DNA from: JBBDMU01 sp040905685
GTDB taxonomy: Bacteria; Bacteroidota; Rhodothermia; Balneolales; Natronogracilivirgulaceae
Length of the DNA stretch: 64,000 bases
NCBI GenBank assembly: GCA_040905685.1
Contig: JBBDRB010000086.1
Coordinates: forward strand, 28,201-92,200
Direction of reading: 5' to 3'
Part shown: positions 9,828 through 19,095 of the stretch, piece after piece
Numbering within the stretch: the stretch's first letter is position 1
How the letters are laid out: each line of letters begins with the position of its first letter
The notes under the pieces: generated by a model
Databases searched by the model: none
The model's input: the letters and a program-made list of their open reading frames with translations, nothing else
Told to the model about the DNA's origin: nothing
Made by a program: the position numbers and the translations under genes

Positions 9828-12800
9828 TTATAATGATATTCTGGTTCCCATTGTGAAGATGCGCTGCATCGGATAGGTAACAGGCCCTGAATAAATGGTT
9901 TCTGCATCCAGAGGCTTACGTATTGGCGAATATTCCCACAGGTTCATGCCGGTAAAATATATCTGGGCATGACTTAAACCTATGCGTTCCGACAGGTTAC
10001 CAGGAAGATCATAACTTAAAGTAATATTCTTCAACCTGATGTATCCGGCATTTTGCATATAGCGGGATTGCGTTGCAAGGTTCTTTTTGTCACTGGTTGA
10101 AACGTGTGCTGCCGGGAAGTAGGCATCCCGGTTATCTTCGGTCCAGGTATCGGTAATAAAGTAGTTTTCAACGTACTGAGCATTAAATGGAAAGAACCAG
10201 GTGTGGTTGCCGGATGTGGGCCAATGGTCTCGTTGCATGACACCCTGAAAGAACGTTGACAAATGGAAATTTTTAAAATTCACCCCGGTATTAATTCCGA
10301 AACTTCCCCGGGGGTTGCTGTTGCCAATGACTTTCCTGTCACCGGGATCTTCCAGTGTATTGCTCCCCGGGTTGATCTCTCCATCACCATTTAAATCTGC
10401 ATACTGAATATCCCCTGCTCTCCAGTTCGATCCTAATTGTGACTGATCAGCATGATTGTCAACATCTGACTGCTCCTGGAAAATTCCTATCGTTTCATAT
10501 CCCCAGATCTCCCCAAGCTTTTGGCCTTCATAATAATCGCCTAAGGAGTTATTCGGATTTTCATAGTTGGTTATGACGGCGGTCCAGTCGGACAATGCTA
10601 TTCCAATATTATATTGCAGATCATTGTTAACAACCTGGCGCCAGTTCAGCTCAAGTTCCCAGCCAGAAGTCCTCAGGTTAGCAGCATTGGCTTCAGGTGC
10701 GCTGGTTCCCAGGATAACCGGGTAGTCCACACCCATCAGCATATCCTTGGTATCCCGGGTATAAATATCAAACACAACATCAAATTTTCCGTCAAACATA
10801 GTGATATCCAATCCAAGGTTTCTCGACGTTACGCTTTCCCAGGTTAGCGTCGGACTAACTAGTCCGGCCGGAGAAACTGTGGGGATAAAGCCACTGCCCA
10901 TGACATAGTTGGATTGACCACTTCCCAATGTGGAAATGTGTGGGTAATAGTTGCTGCCTAACGACTGATTACCAAGGGTGCCATATGAAGCACGAATTTT
11001 CAGCATATCCAGAATACCACTCGTTCCGGACATAAAGTTCTCATTGGAAATGATCCAACCGGCTGAAAAGGAGGGAAAGAATCCAAACCGGTCTTCTTTC
11101 GGGAACCGTGACGTTCCATCGTATCGGCCATTGGCTTCCAGTAAATAGCGTTGCTTGAACATATAATTAAGACGGTAAAAGGCGCCGCGTAATGCAACAT
11201 GAGAACTGCTACTCGATGCCTGCTGTGCTCCTGTAGTGGCATTCATATCCGTGATATTCGGGGTGATCAGCGATCTGGCCATGGCACTAATGTAACGATT
11301 TTGCCCTCTTTCCTGGTTAAATCCGACCATGCCTGTTATATCGTGGTTTTCAAACTGCTCCACTTTATATTCACCAAATACATTGAATACGTAGTAGTTG
11401 TTATTGGTGTTTTGATTTTCAATCCAGTCATCGCTGCTATAGCCATAGACAACTGATGGATTGGTAAGGTCCGTTGAAGCAAGGGTCTCAACCCTGCTTC
11501 TCACATGATGAAGATCACGGGTAAAAATATTATAGGAAAAATCAGACTGGATTGTCAGGTTTTCAATAGGCGTTAAGGTAACCTCTTGGGTAAGCCATGT
11601 ATCGTTATTGGTGTACGTGGATCGCCCGCCCTGATCCAGGTAAGGAAAAAAGATAGCATTTTCAAAATACATTCCAACGTACTGTTCATAATCGTCGCGG
11701 TCTCCAGGTTCCAAATAATGGTCCAGGTCAGGGAATTGCATTGGCACAATCGGGCTCACCCTGGCTACTGAATTAACATTTTGACTCCAGCTGTAGAAGT
11801 ATGGCTTATCACTATTCTCAGAATTAAACTGAATACGCTCTTTTAAACTTAACCAGTCCGCAACCTGAAACTCAGCTTCCAACCTTGCATTATACCGCTT
11901 AAAATTTTCGTTGGCATCATGCCTCAAATATCCATCTTTGTTCAGGCGACCAAAAGAAGCATAATAGGATGCATTTTCCGATCCCCCTGAAATGCTAAGG
12001 TCATGCTGATCTGTGGGTGCATAATCGGTCATGAGATTGCTTTGATATTCATTATAACCATAATACCTCAGCTCTCCGTCAACTACTCCCCATGCATTGG
12101 CATCGGTTGGATCCTCCACCCATCTTCTCGTTCCTTCAACCATATCCTCATCGTATGCAGGGGTTCCATTTGTTCTCATACTTGCCCTGTTTCTGGCCAG
12201 AACATACTGATGTGGGTCAGTTACAACATCCATGTTAAAAATGGGTTTTGCCGCTGAGAACTGACTATTCAAAGTGACATTCAGTCTTTCCCCCCGTTGC
12301 GCTTTTTTTGTTTCAACCAAAATTACACCAAAAGCAGCTCTCGCACCGTAAACAGCGGCGGCAGCAGCATCCTTCAAGACACTGACACTTTCGATATCAT
12401 TCGGGTTAATTCTGTTAATGTCCATTGGTATACCGTCTACCAGGATTAGTGGAGAGCCACCGGTTATGGATTCGTATCCCCGGATATTGAAAGATGGGCT
12501 ATCTGCAGGATCTCCACTGGGAACAGTAACGTTCAGGTTGGGGATTACCCCCTGTAAACCTTCCCCGACTGATGCAACTGACCTGTTTTCCAGCCTTTCA
12601 CTTCTGGTTACGCCTACGGCCCCTGTCAGGTTAATCCTCTCTTGCGTTCCATATCCTACAACAATCAGGTCATCTCCCAAAACCTGGCGCGCTACCAGGG
12701 CTATATTAATTTCTGTTCGACCATCAATTTCTACTTCCTGTGGCTGATAACCGACATAGGAAAATACAAGTACATTCTCATCAGTTGGAACGGTCAGGGC

Positions 12801-13370
12801 ATAATTTCCATCCAGATCCGTTGTAGTACCCCTGGAAGTTTCTTTTAATAGTATATTGACCCCGGCCAGACTCTCACCGGTTTCACTATCCGTTACGGTA
12901 CCGGTAACCTCTTCCTGCATAAGGTCACCCGGCAGCTGATCAGCTGCCGCTATGCCGTAGTTCTGAGCTTTTTTTATAATCAGCGAAGTACGGTTAGAGG
13001 CAAGATCAGCCTCTAAACCGACTTCATTTAACAGATCATTAAAGGCATGAAAAGGATGTGCATTCTGAAAATTTCTGGAAACGCTTTTATCCGGAACCAG
13101 ATTGGAATTATAGGATATACCCACATTCGCTTTTCGCGCTATCATTTTCAAGGCCTCATTCATAGGAACATCATTAAGTTCCAGGGAAATCAGGTTATTC
13201 GTTACCTGAAGACTAGTAAAATCAACAGGCTTTACACTTTGTTCCTGCCCATAAACGAACTGTGTTCCCGAAAAGCCAATTAGGAGAGTTAAACACATGC
13301 TTAAACCCAGGTTCCTCCATCCAAGCCTTTGCAGGCTCCCGGCAATCATTGTATCATATTTGTCATCCAT
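9828..13370 (-). CDS. SusC/RagA-family TonB-dependent transporter with STN signalling domain
   Basis: An 1180-residue outer-membrane transporter. After the signal peptide (LLIGFSGTQFVYGQ) come an STN/secretin-N signalling domain (about residues 55-140, LNDVPMNEALKMIARKANV), a carboxypeptidase-regulatory-like domain (GTVTDSETGESLAGVNILL), the plug (VVGYGTQERINLTGAVG, then LILVDGIPMD) and a long beta-barrel. The STN domain marks it as a transducer that signals to the FecR protein encoded just upstream, so substrate uptake and gene expression are coupled. With the SusD lipoprotein it forms the importer of this locus. Confidence 0.95.
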   Translation of the reverse strand: MDDKYDTMIAGSLQRLGWRNLGLSMCLTLLIGFSGTQFVYGQEQSVKPVDFTSLQVTNNLISLELNDVPMNEALKMIARKANVGISYNSNLVPDKSVSRNFQNAHPFHAFNDLLNEVGLEADLASNRTSLIIKKAQNYGIAAADQLPGDLMQEEVTGTVTDSETGESLAGVNILLKETSRGTTTDLDGNYALTVPTDENVLVFSYVGYQPQEVEIDGRTEINIALVARQVLGDDLIVVGYGTQERINLTGAVGVTRSERLENRSVASVGEGLQGVIPNLNVTVPSGDPADSPSFNIRGYESITGGSPLILVDGIPMDINRINPNDIESVSVLKDAAAAAVYGARAAFGVILVETKKAQRGERLNVTLNSQFSAAKPIFNMDVVTDPHQYVLARNRASMRTNGTPAYDEDMVEGTRRWVEDPTDANAWGVVDGELRYYGYNEYQSNLMTDYAPTDQHDLSISGGSENASYYASFGRLNKDGYLRHDANENFKRYNARLEAEFQVADWLSLKERIQFNSENSDKPYFYSWSQNVNSVARVSPIVPMQFPDLDHYLEPGDRDDYEQYVGMYFENAIFFPYLDQGGRSTYTNNDTWLTQEVTLTPIENLTIQSDFSYNIFTRDLHHVRSRVETLASTDLTNPSVVYGYSSDDWIENQNTNNNYYVFNVFGEYKVEQFENHDITGMVGFNQERGQNRYISAMARSLITPNITDMNATTGAQQASSSSSHVALRGAFYRLNYMFKQRYLLEANGRYDGTSRFPKEDRFGFFPSFSAGWIISNENFMSGTSGILDMLKIRASYGTLGNQSLGSNYYPHISTLGSGQSNYVMGSGFIPTVSPAGLVSPTLTWESVTSRNLGLDITMFDGKFDVVFDIYTRDTKDMLMGVDYPVILGTSAPEANAANLRTSGWELELNWRQVVNNDLQYNIGIALSDWTAVITNYENPNNSLGDYYEGQKLGEIWGYETIGIFQEQSDVDNHADQSQLGSNWRAGDIQYADLNGDGEINPGSNTLEDPGDRKVIGNSNPRGSFGINTGVNFKNFHLSTFFQGVMQRDHWPTSGNHTWFFPFNAQYVENYFITDTWTEDNRDAYFPAAHVSTSDKKNLATQSRYMQNAGYIRLKNITLSYDLPGNLSERIGLSHAQIYFTGMNLWEYSPIRKPLDAETIYSGPVTYPMQRIFTMGTRISL

Positions 13371-13415
13371 AATTCAGATTTATTAGGTGTTTTTATTGAA
13401 TTTATTCCAGGCGGC

Positions 13416-14432
13416 CTAAATAAGCGCCCAGGTTACGGTATCCTCCTTTTGTTCATATTCTATTTCCAGACCCTCAGCGATAACTTTCAATACGTTATCC
13501 AGGGAGAGCTCTGAAAAATTCGTTGTTAATTTCATATCGAGCAAAGCATTGTCTTTTATCGTGCATTCTATATTGTATATGCGCTCCAGTTGCTTGGCAA
13601 CCTGAGCAAACGGGGTCTGATCAAAAATTATCCGACCATTCATCCAACTCATGTAATTGTTGATATCGGTTTTCTCCAAGGTTATTTCCTGCGTTTCTGC
13701 CTTCAGGATTCCCAGGAAACCTTTTTCCAGTACTTCACTTTCTGAACCGACCTTCATGGAGGCCAGCGAAACGCTTCCATCCGCTACGGATACAAATACA
13801 TCATTCTGACGGGTATTGGTTTTCACACTAAATGATGTTCCCAGAACACGAATTGCAGCGCTTCCTGTATGTACTTTGAAAGGCCGGTCCGGATTATGTG
13901 TAATTTCAAAGAATGCTTCTCCATCCAGGCTGACCGCACGCTCGTTCGATTCAAAATTTTCGGCCATTTCAAGACTGGAGTTTTTATTCAGCCGGATTCT
14001 GGATCCGTCTGATAGCGTCAACACCTTCTGTTCGTTTTCCGTCGAGTACACCACCCGTTTAACGGTCTCATCCGTTGGTTGAGAACCGCCTCCCTGAAAA
14101 ATCTCCATTACGGATATTGTGATTAATATACACGCTATAGCTGCAGCAACAGCCCAGATCGAGGACTTATGATGAGATTTTCGAAATAGGGCTATCGGCG
14201 TTTTTTTCCTGTTTATTCGGGTTTTTATATGGTTTAAGGTATCGGATGATTTAGGTGGACTGATGAAAGTTCTTTTCATCATTTCTAAATTTCCCATATC
14301 CTCATGAAACCGTTTTTCCAGATATTTCTGCCCCTCCCCGGTACGGAACCAATCTATAACTCGTCTTGCTTCTTGTTCAGAAGCTGTACCGTTAAAATAG
14401 CTTTCAATGCGATGTTCGTCGAAATCCATCAT
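13416..14432 (-). CDS. FecR-family anti-sigma regulator
   Basis: A 338-residue inner-membrane protein: a cytoplasmic N-terminal anti-sigma region (DWFRTGEGQKYLEKRF), one membrane helix near residues 90-110 (SIWAVAAAIACILITISV), a periplasmic FecR domain (TLSDGSRIRLNKNSSLEM, AFFEITHNPDRPFKV, IRVLGTSFSVK) and a C-terminal DUF4974-like segment (FSELSLDNVLKVIAEGLEIEY). It is expected to bind the STN domain of the adjacent SusC and release the divergent ECF sigma factor. TTG 14438 opens the frame; ATG 14432 is preferred. It is 45 bp upstream of susC on the same strand. Confidence 0.92.
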   Translation of the reverse strand: MMDFDEHRIESYFNGTASEQEARRVIDWFRTGEGQKYLEKRFHEDMGNLEMMKRTFISPPKSSDTLNHIKTRINRKKTPIALFRKSHHKSSIWAVAAAIACILITISVMEIFQGGGSQPTDETVKRVVYSTENEQKVLTLSDGSRIRLNKNSSLEMAENFESNERAVSLDGEAFFEITHNPDRPFKVHTGSAAIRVLGTSFSVKTNTRQNDVFVSVADGSVSLASMKVGSESEVLEKGFLGILKAETQEITLEKTDINNYMSWMNGRIIFDQTPFAQVAKQLERIYNIECTIKDNALLDMKLTTNFSELSLDNVLKVIAEGLEIEYEQKEDTVTWALI

Positions 14433-14619
14433 TATCAAGTTCTAAAATTTCCGTTGTTTAAATGGTATTACATCACCAAATCTTAAAAGTATGTCAGTGG
14501 TTAAATCTTTTTTATCCATAGTGCATGATTGGGAGAAAAAACTTTAAATATTTTTTACAAAATCATTTTATTTAATCATCTTAGAGGACACCCTCCATCA
14601 ATTTTGGCTAAATTCCCCA

Positions 14620-15168
14620 ATGCATTCTTTCGATAACAAAATTACCCTGCAAGGCCTGCGCAATGGTGATATGGATGTCTTTGAAGAGGTTTATCTAAGG
14701 TTTAATAAGCCTGTATATGGCATGGCTTACCGGTATCTGAGAAATCATGAACTGGCCGAAGACGCTGTTCAGGATGTATTTATCAAGCTGTGGGACAACC
14801 GGAAAAATCTCGACTGCGAGAAATCGTTACACGGATTTTTATTCAGCGCCCTGAAAAACCATGTTCTGAACATGCTGAAAAGCAATAGCAGGAGGGTCCT
14901 GCGGAACTATGAATATATTTGCCACACCGAAAATACCGGAGATAATCCTGAAAATTCAACGGTAGAATCCGATTACGATCAATTGCTGGAAAAAGCACTG
15001 GGCAACCTGCATTCGACAAAGAGGGATATCTTTAATCTGAAAAGATTAAATGGATTATCCAATGAGGAGATATCCACCCAATTGGGCCTATCGAGCAATA
15101 CGGTCAAATCTCATCTGTATCAGGCCCGGAAATTTATTCACAGCTATGTGAAAAAATATTCCGACTAA
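14620..15168 (+). CDS. ECF RNA polymerase sigma factor, FecR-linked (Bacteroidota type)
   Basis: A 182-residue sigma factor with region 2 (FNKPVYGMAYRYLRNHELAEDAVQDVFIKLW) and region 4 (LNGLSNEEISTQLGLSSNTVKSHLYQARKFI). It lies divergently from the FecR gene, the standard arrangement for a cell-surface signalling unit in which FecR holds the sigma factor until SusC is occupied. It probably drives transcription of the fecR-susC-susD group and perhaps the sulfatases. It is convergent with the sulfatase gene that ends 6 bp after it. Confidence 0.93.
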   Translation: MHSFDNKITLQGLRNGDMDVFEEVYLRFNKPVYGMAYRYLRNHELAEDAVQDVFIKLWDNRKNLDCEKSLHGFLFSALKNHVLNMLKSNSRRVLRNYEYICHTENTGDNPENSTVESDYDQLLEKALGNLHSTKRDIFNLKRLNGLSNEEISTQLGLSSNTVKSHLYQARKFIHSYVKKYSD

Positions 15169-15174
15169 CCCGCT

Positions 15175-16761
15175 TTACCGGTCAGTATTTTCCTGCACCG
15201 GCAAGGCCCATTCCGGAGGTGGAAATTCCCGCAACGGCCCTCTCAGGCGGGGATACCTTTCCCAAATATTTCCGTCACCAGTAACCCGGGGATCACCGGA
15301 CTCTTCCAGGAAATTCATCAGCCTGCTTCGGAGCTCACCGGTCACGTGCTCATAATCCGGATCCAGTGCCAGGTTATTAATAGAGGCGGGATCTTTTTGG
15401 ATGTCGTAGAGTTCCTCGGCCGGACGTTTACCCACGGAAAGGTGCAGAAATTTGCTGAAGTACGGATCCTCCGCATTTTCGGTCATCACATCCAGGCTGG
15501 GAGCGGCATCGATATCATGATATCCCACATGCATAGGTGTCAACTCCCCGTCATCAATGCGCCGGGGAGTGCCCGCCGGCCAGCGTTCCGGCGCAAAATT
15601 CCGGATGTATAGATACCGGTGGGTGCGGATCGCACGCTGGGGATATCCCAGGTTATACCACCGCGAATCGGAATGACGTTCCCGTCCGGAATAGGCCGCA
15701 TCCCGGGAAGGATCGACAAGCCCTTCACCGGCGGTTGTAAGAATGTTTAGAAGGCTGCGGCCGGCCATCGGATATGTTCCCGGGTGTTCAACGCCGGCGA
15801 CCTCCAGTATGGTTGGCATAAAGTCAATAAGGTTTACCAGATCGTCCACGACTCTGCCCGAAGCCGCTTTATCGCCCCACCTTATGGCCAGGGGCACATG
15901 AAGCCCGTCATTGTACAGATTCGCTTTTGCACGCGGAAAGGGCATGCCCTGGTCTGCGGTGACGATAATAAGGGTGTTATCCAGTTCGCCAATATCTTCC
16001 AGCATCCGGACGGCCTGCCCCAGATGGTTATCGAACCATTCGACCTCCACAGCATAATCGAGAAGGTCGCTTCTTACTTCCGGGCTATCGGGCAGGTAGG
16101 CCGGAACCTCGGCATCCTCCAGCCGCTTTCCGGCCTTCAGGCCGATGCCTTTTTCATAGGCCCGGTGTGGTTCGCTGGTGCCCAGCCAAAAATAGAACGG
16201 GGAGTTTTCCGGCCGCTGCTCAAGAAAGGTTTTAAAGTTTCCGGAATAGTCCGTATTTCGAACATACCGATGAGGCGATTCCAGCCGCACCTGCTGAAAG
16301 GCCGGTCCGGCCGGATTACGATCCCTTCCGCTCACTTCCCAGTCGCCGGGTCCCCAGCCTTTGCCCGTGAATCCTACCCAATAACCGGCCTTTTCCAGCA
16401 GGTCGGGCAAAACAACATATTTTTCGGGGAATGAACTGGCGTGGGTACCGGCCTGCTCAATTTGCCACGGATACCGGCCCGTCAGCATGGCCGCCCGCGA
16501 GGGGCTGCATCCCGGCGACGGGGCCCAGCCGTTCATAAAAAGGACACCCTCACCGGCCACCCGGTCGAAAGCCGGCGTTTCCACGAATCCCGACCCATAG
16601 GCCGAGGCATGGGGGAAAGAGTGGTCATCACTGATCACGATAAGTATATTGGGACGCTGATCCTGTGCGTATCCCGGAGCCGTCAAACCGGCAAGCATGC
16701 ACAAAAGCATGACTGCTATAGCATATAACGGGGTTTTATTAGCCATTTCTTTTTTTACCAT
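15175..16761 (-). CDS. Exported type I sulfatase (heparan N-sulfatase-like)
   Basis: A 528-residue sulfatase with a signal peptide (LLCMLAGLTAPGYAQ). Catalytic features are the metal-binding start NILIVISDDHSF and PGCSPSRAAMLTGR, in which the Cys of CSPSR would become formylglycine; TADQGMPF supplies later metal ligands. The family resembles N-sulfoglucosamine sulfohydrolase-type enzymes. It starts 7 bp inside the end of the second sulfatase gene upstream, so the two are translationally coupled. It needs a formylglycine maturase, which this window does not clearly supply. Confidence 0.92.
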   Translation of the reverse strand: MVKKEMANKTPLYAIAVMLLCMLAGLTAPGYAQDQRPNILIVISDDHSFPHASAYGSGFVETPAFDRVAGEGVLFMNGWAPSPGCSPSRAAMLTGRYPWQIEQAGTHASSFPEKYVVLPDLLEKAGYWVGFTGKGWGPGDWEVSGRDRNPAGPAFQQVRLESPHRYVRNTDYSGNFKTFLEQRPENSPFYFWLGTSEPHRAYEKGIGLKAGKRLEDAEVPAYLPDSPEVRSDLLDYAVEVEWFDNHLGQAVRMLEDIGELDNTLIIVTADQGMPFPRAKANLYNDGLHVPLAIRWGDKAASGRVVDDLVNLIDFMPTILEVAGVEHPGTYPMAGRSLLNILTTAGEGLVDPSRDAAYSGRERHSDSRWYNLGYPQRAIRTHRYLYIRNFAPERWPAGTPRRIDDGELTPMHVGYHDIDAAPSLDVMTENAEDPYFSKFLHLSVGKRPAEELYDIQKDPASINNLALDPDYEHVTGELRSRLMNFLEESGDPRVTGDGNIWERYPRLRGPLREFPPPEWALPVQENTDR

Positions 16762-18644
16762 TCTGTTTCAAATCCATGTCCTGCGGTTTCGATGCCCCAC
16801 TTGTCCAACAGCAATTTTGCCGCCCGGTGATCATAATGCTGCCGCGTCAACGTGCCGGCCTGCCGGGCCATGCTTATGACGGCCGTTTGGATCTCATCGG
16901 ATTCATCGTCCACACTGTCAATAGCATTGAGAACATGATTGCGCGCAGAATGGCTGGAGGCCTTTAGAACCTGTTTGAAACCGGCACGTCCGGCTTCTGT
17001 TTCACCCAGCCTGTAAAGCGCCTCCGAAGCCACCACCACTACATTGGGAGAGGGGTCATTCAACGCCTCCTTCAAAGCAGCCGTAGCCGGCTTTGCCTGT
17101 TCATCCAGGATTAGCAGTCCGGTAGCTCCCCAGTAACGGATCGCACTGTCATCCGACTTAAGAAATGCCTCAAGCGCCGGTAAATCGGCTGTTGTCGCCA
17201 GCGTTGCCATTTCTGCGGCATCTATAATGGACTCCAGGGGGAGCTTGCCGCTGCGCATAAAATCGTATACGGGGCTGTTTCCCGACCGGTCCGACAGTTC
17301 CGCTTCCGGGATAAAGCCGCTGTCCCTGATGTTGACCATCCATTGACGGTTGGCCTGCCTCATGCTTTCCAGCACCGGTTTGTATGCCGGGTCCCCGGCC
17401 AGGTTATTGACCTCCCATGGATCATTCTCCGTATCGTACAGCTCTTCTGCCGGCTTGGTGTTCCAGAATATATTCTGCACTTCATTGCATCCCCCCGACC
17501 GGCAGGTTTCTTCCCATGATCGCGTAGAGGGTGCCCTCCAGAGGTAATCCAGGCGCTGTCCGTAAATCCGATAGGGCATATAGTTACGAATGTACCGGTA
17601 GCGGGATCCGCGGACCGCGCGGCTCATATCATAGCGTTCATCCATCCGGCCCCGGAACATAAATGCATATTCGGGATCCGGGGTTTTCAGGTTGCCCAGA
17701 AAAGGCTGGCCCTGCATGAATTCAGGGATGGGAGCATCAATCAGGCTAAGCAGGGTTGGGGCCAGATCCACAAAACTTATTAACCTGTCTACCTGACTGC
17801 CCGGCTCCCCGTCGGGGCGAAGGTGTTTATACTTTTCCGGGATCCTGACAATAAACGGAACCCGGGTTCCGGTTTCGTACACATAGCGTTTGCTTCTGGG
17901 CAGCACCCCGCCATGATCACCGTAGTAAAATACAATGGTATTCTCCGCTTCCCCGCTTTCTTCGAGTTCCTTCAGCCTGGCCCCGATCCACGTGTCCATG
18001 TCCTCTACGTTGTCGTAATACTGGGCCCAGTCGTGACGGATAGCCGGTGTGTCGGGATGGTAGGGCGGCAAGGTGACCTGTCCGGGATCGTGACGCAGCT
18101 CACCGGCCGGTTTTTTGGTATGCAAGGTCCCCTCGTGGGACTGGTGGCCGTTAAATACGGCAAAAAAAGGCTGGCCCCTTTCCCTGTTTTCGTAATGAGC
18201 CTCCCCGCCGGATTCATCCCAGATCGAACGGGTATGTTCACCCGCCATATTATAGTCTTCCTTGGCGTTGTTGGTCGTGTAATATCCGGCCTCCCGCAGC
18301 AGTTCAGGAAAAAAACGGATTACATCCGAGACCTCATAAGTGCTTCGCATATGCTGATTGCCGCCGGAGTTGGCATATACACCCGTAATGATCGTATTCC
18401 GCGCGGGGGCGCAGACCGGGGCGTTGGCATGGGCATGCGTATAAAGATAACCCTCGCCTGCCAGTTTGTCCATATTGGGTGTCGTGGCAAAATCATCGCC
18501 ATAAGCTCCGGCCAGCGGACTGTTATCCTCGCTGACAATCCAGAGTATATTGGGTAAGTCCTGCCCCTGGGCCACTGACGGAAGGATGGCTGCACTAAGC
18601 AAGAGCCACGATAGAAAAACTAGATTATCCTTGATCATACGCAT
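16755..18644 (-). CDS. Exported type I sulfatase with C-terminal HEAT-like repeats
   Basis: A 629-residue sulfatase with a signal peptide (LLLSAAILPSVAQG). Metal-binding NILWIVSEDNSP and the formylglycine motif NAPVCAPARNTIITG are present, as is YYGDHGGVLPRSKRY. After about residue 490 the protein continues into helical repeats (LATTADLPALEAFL, PATAALKEALNDPSPN), which look like HEAT/PBS repeats and could mediate binding. It is the first gene of the sulfatase pair and overlaps the second by 7 bp. Desulfation of a sulfated glycan is the likely role. Confidence 0.9.
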   Translation of the reverse strand: MRMIKDNLVFLSWLLLSAAILPSVAQGQDLPNILWIVSEDNSPLAGAYGDDFATTPNMDKLAGEGYLYTHAHANAPVCAPARNTIITGVYANSGGNQHMRSTYEVSDVIRFFPELLREAGYYTTNNAKEDYNMAGEHTRSIWDESGGEAHYENRERGQPFFAVFNGHQSHEGTLHTKKPAGELRHDPGQVTLPPYHPDTPAIRHDWAQYYDNVEDMDTWIGARLKELEESGEAENTIVFYYGDHGGVLPRSKRYVYETGTRVPFIVRIPEKYKHLRPDGEPGSQVDRLISFVDLAPTLLSLIDAPIPEFMQGQPFLGNLKTPDPEYAFMFRGRMDERYDMSRAVRGSRYRYIRNYMPYRIYGQRLDYLWRAPSTRSWEETCRSGGCNEVQNIFWNTKPAEELYDTENDPWEVNNLAGDPAYKPVLESMRQANRQWMVNIRDSGFIPEAELSDRSGNSPVYDFMRSGKLPLESIIDAAEMATLATTADLPALEAFLKSDDSAIRYWGATGLLILDEQAKPATAALKEALNDPSPNVVVVASEALYRLGETEAGRAGFKQVLKASSHSARNHVLNAIDSVDDESDEIQTAVISMARQAGTLTRQHYDHRAAKLLLDKWGIETAGHGFETEW

Positions 18645-18759
18645 TCAGGCTACCGGTTTACATGATTAACATTCGAGGTACAAATCTATCGATCCATGAA
18701 TTCAAAACAAACCCTAATTTTATGGCCGCTCTATGTCATACGTATGAAGATGCGACAAA

Positions 18760-19026
18760 TCACTTTCCGGCATGAAGTAGGCGTGCAGGCCGGTCATATG
18801 GCGCGTCTTCGGTCCGCGAAGTCGGAACAATAATCTCAACGGATGACAAATAAAACAGGTCATCTATTTTGGTCAAGCCCTGGGTATGGTAGGTATTAAA
18901 ATCAAGCATTACCGAACCGGCCGGCTCCCACTGGGTATCACGGGTGAGTTGGTGGAGGTTGATCGCGAGATCATCATTTCGATCACAACTAGAGGTGATA
19001 AGAAGAACCATTAGGAGGATTGACAT
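18760..19026 (-). pseudogene. Truncated lipoprotein, probable DUF6454-type remnant
   Basis: An 88-residue frame beginning with a lipoprotein signal (LLMVLLITSSCDRN, lipid Cys about 14). The mature part (LHQLTRDTQWEPAGSVMLDF, then YHTQGLTKIDDLFYLSSVEI) reads like the opening strand pair of a larger beta-propeller-type secreted protein; from memory it resembles the DUF6454 family, which is several times longer. It stops after RPARLLHAGK, 115 bp before the sulfatase start. I therefore call it a decayed gene; a short functional lipoprotein is the alternative. Confidence 0.5.
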
Positions 19027-19071
19027 GAAACTTCTTTAGTTTTTCAGCAGAATTTTTAAACATAGTAGCAG

Positions 19072-19090
19072 GCAATATACAGTATATTGC
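19072..19090. promoter_or_regulatory. Perfect 19-bp palindrome before the glycerophosphodiesterase gene
   Basis: GCAATATAC and GTATATTGC form a perfect 9-bp inverted repeat around a single A, ending 5 bp before ATG 19096. Its position overlaps the expected ribosome-loading region, so it could be an operator or an RNA hairpin controlling translation. The binding protein is unknown. Confidence 0.5.
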
Positions 19091-19095
19091 ATTCA

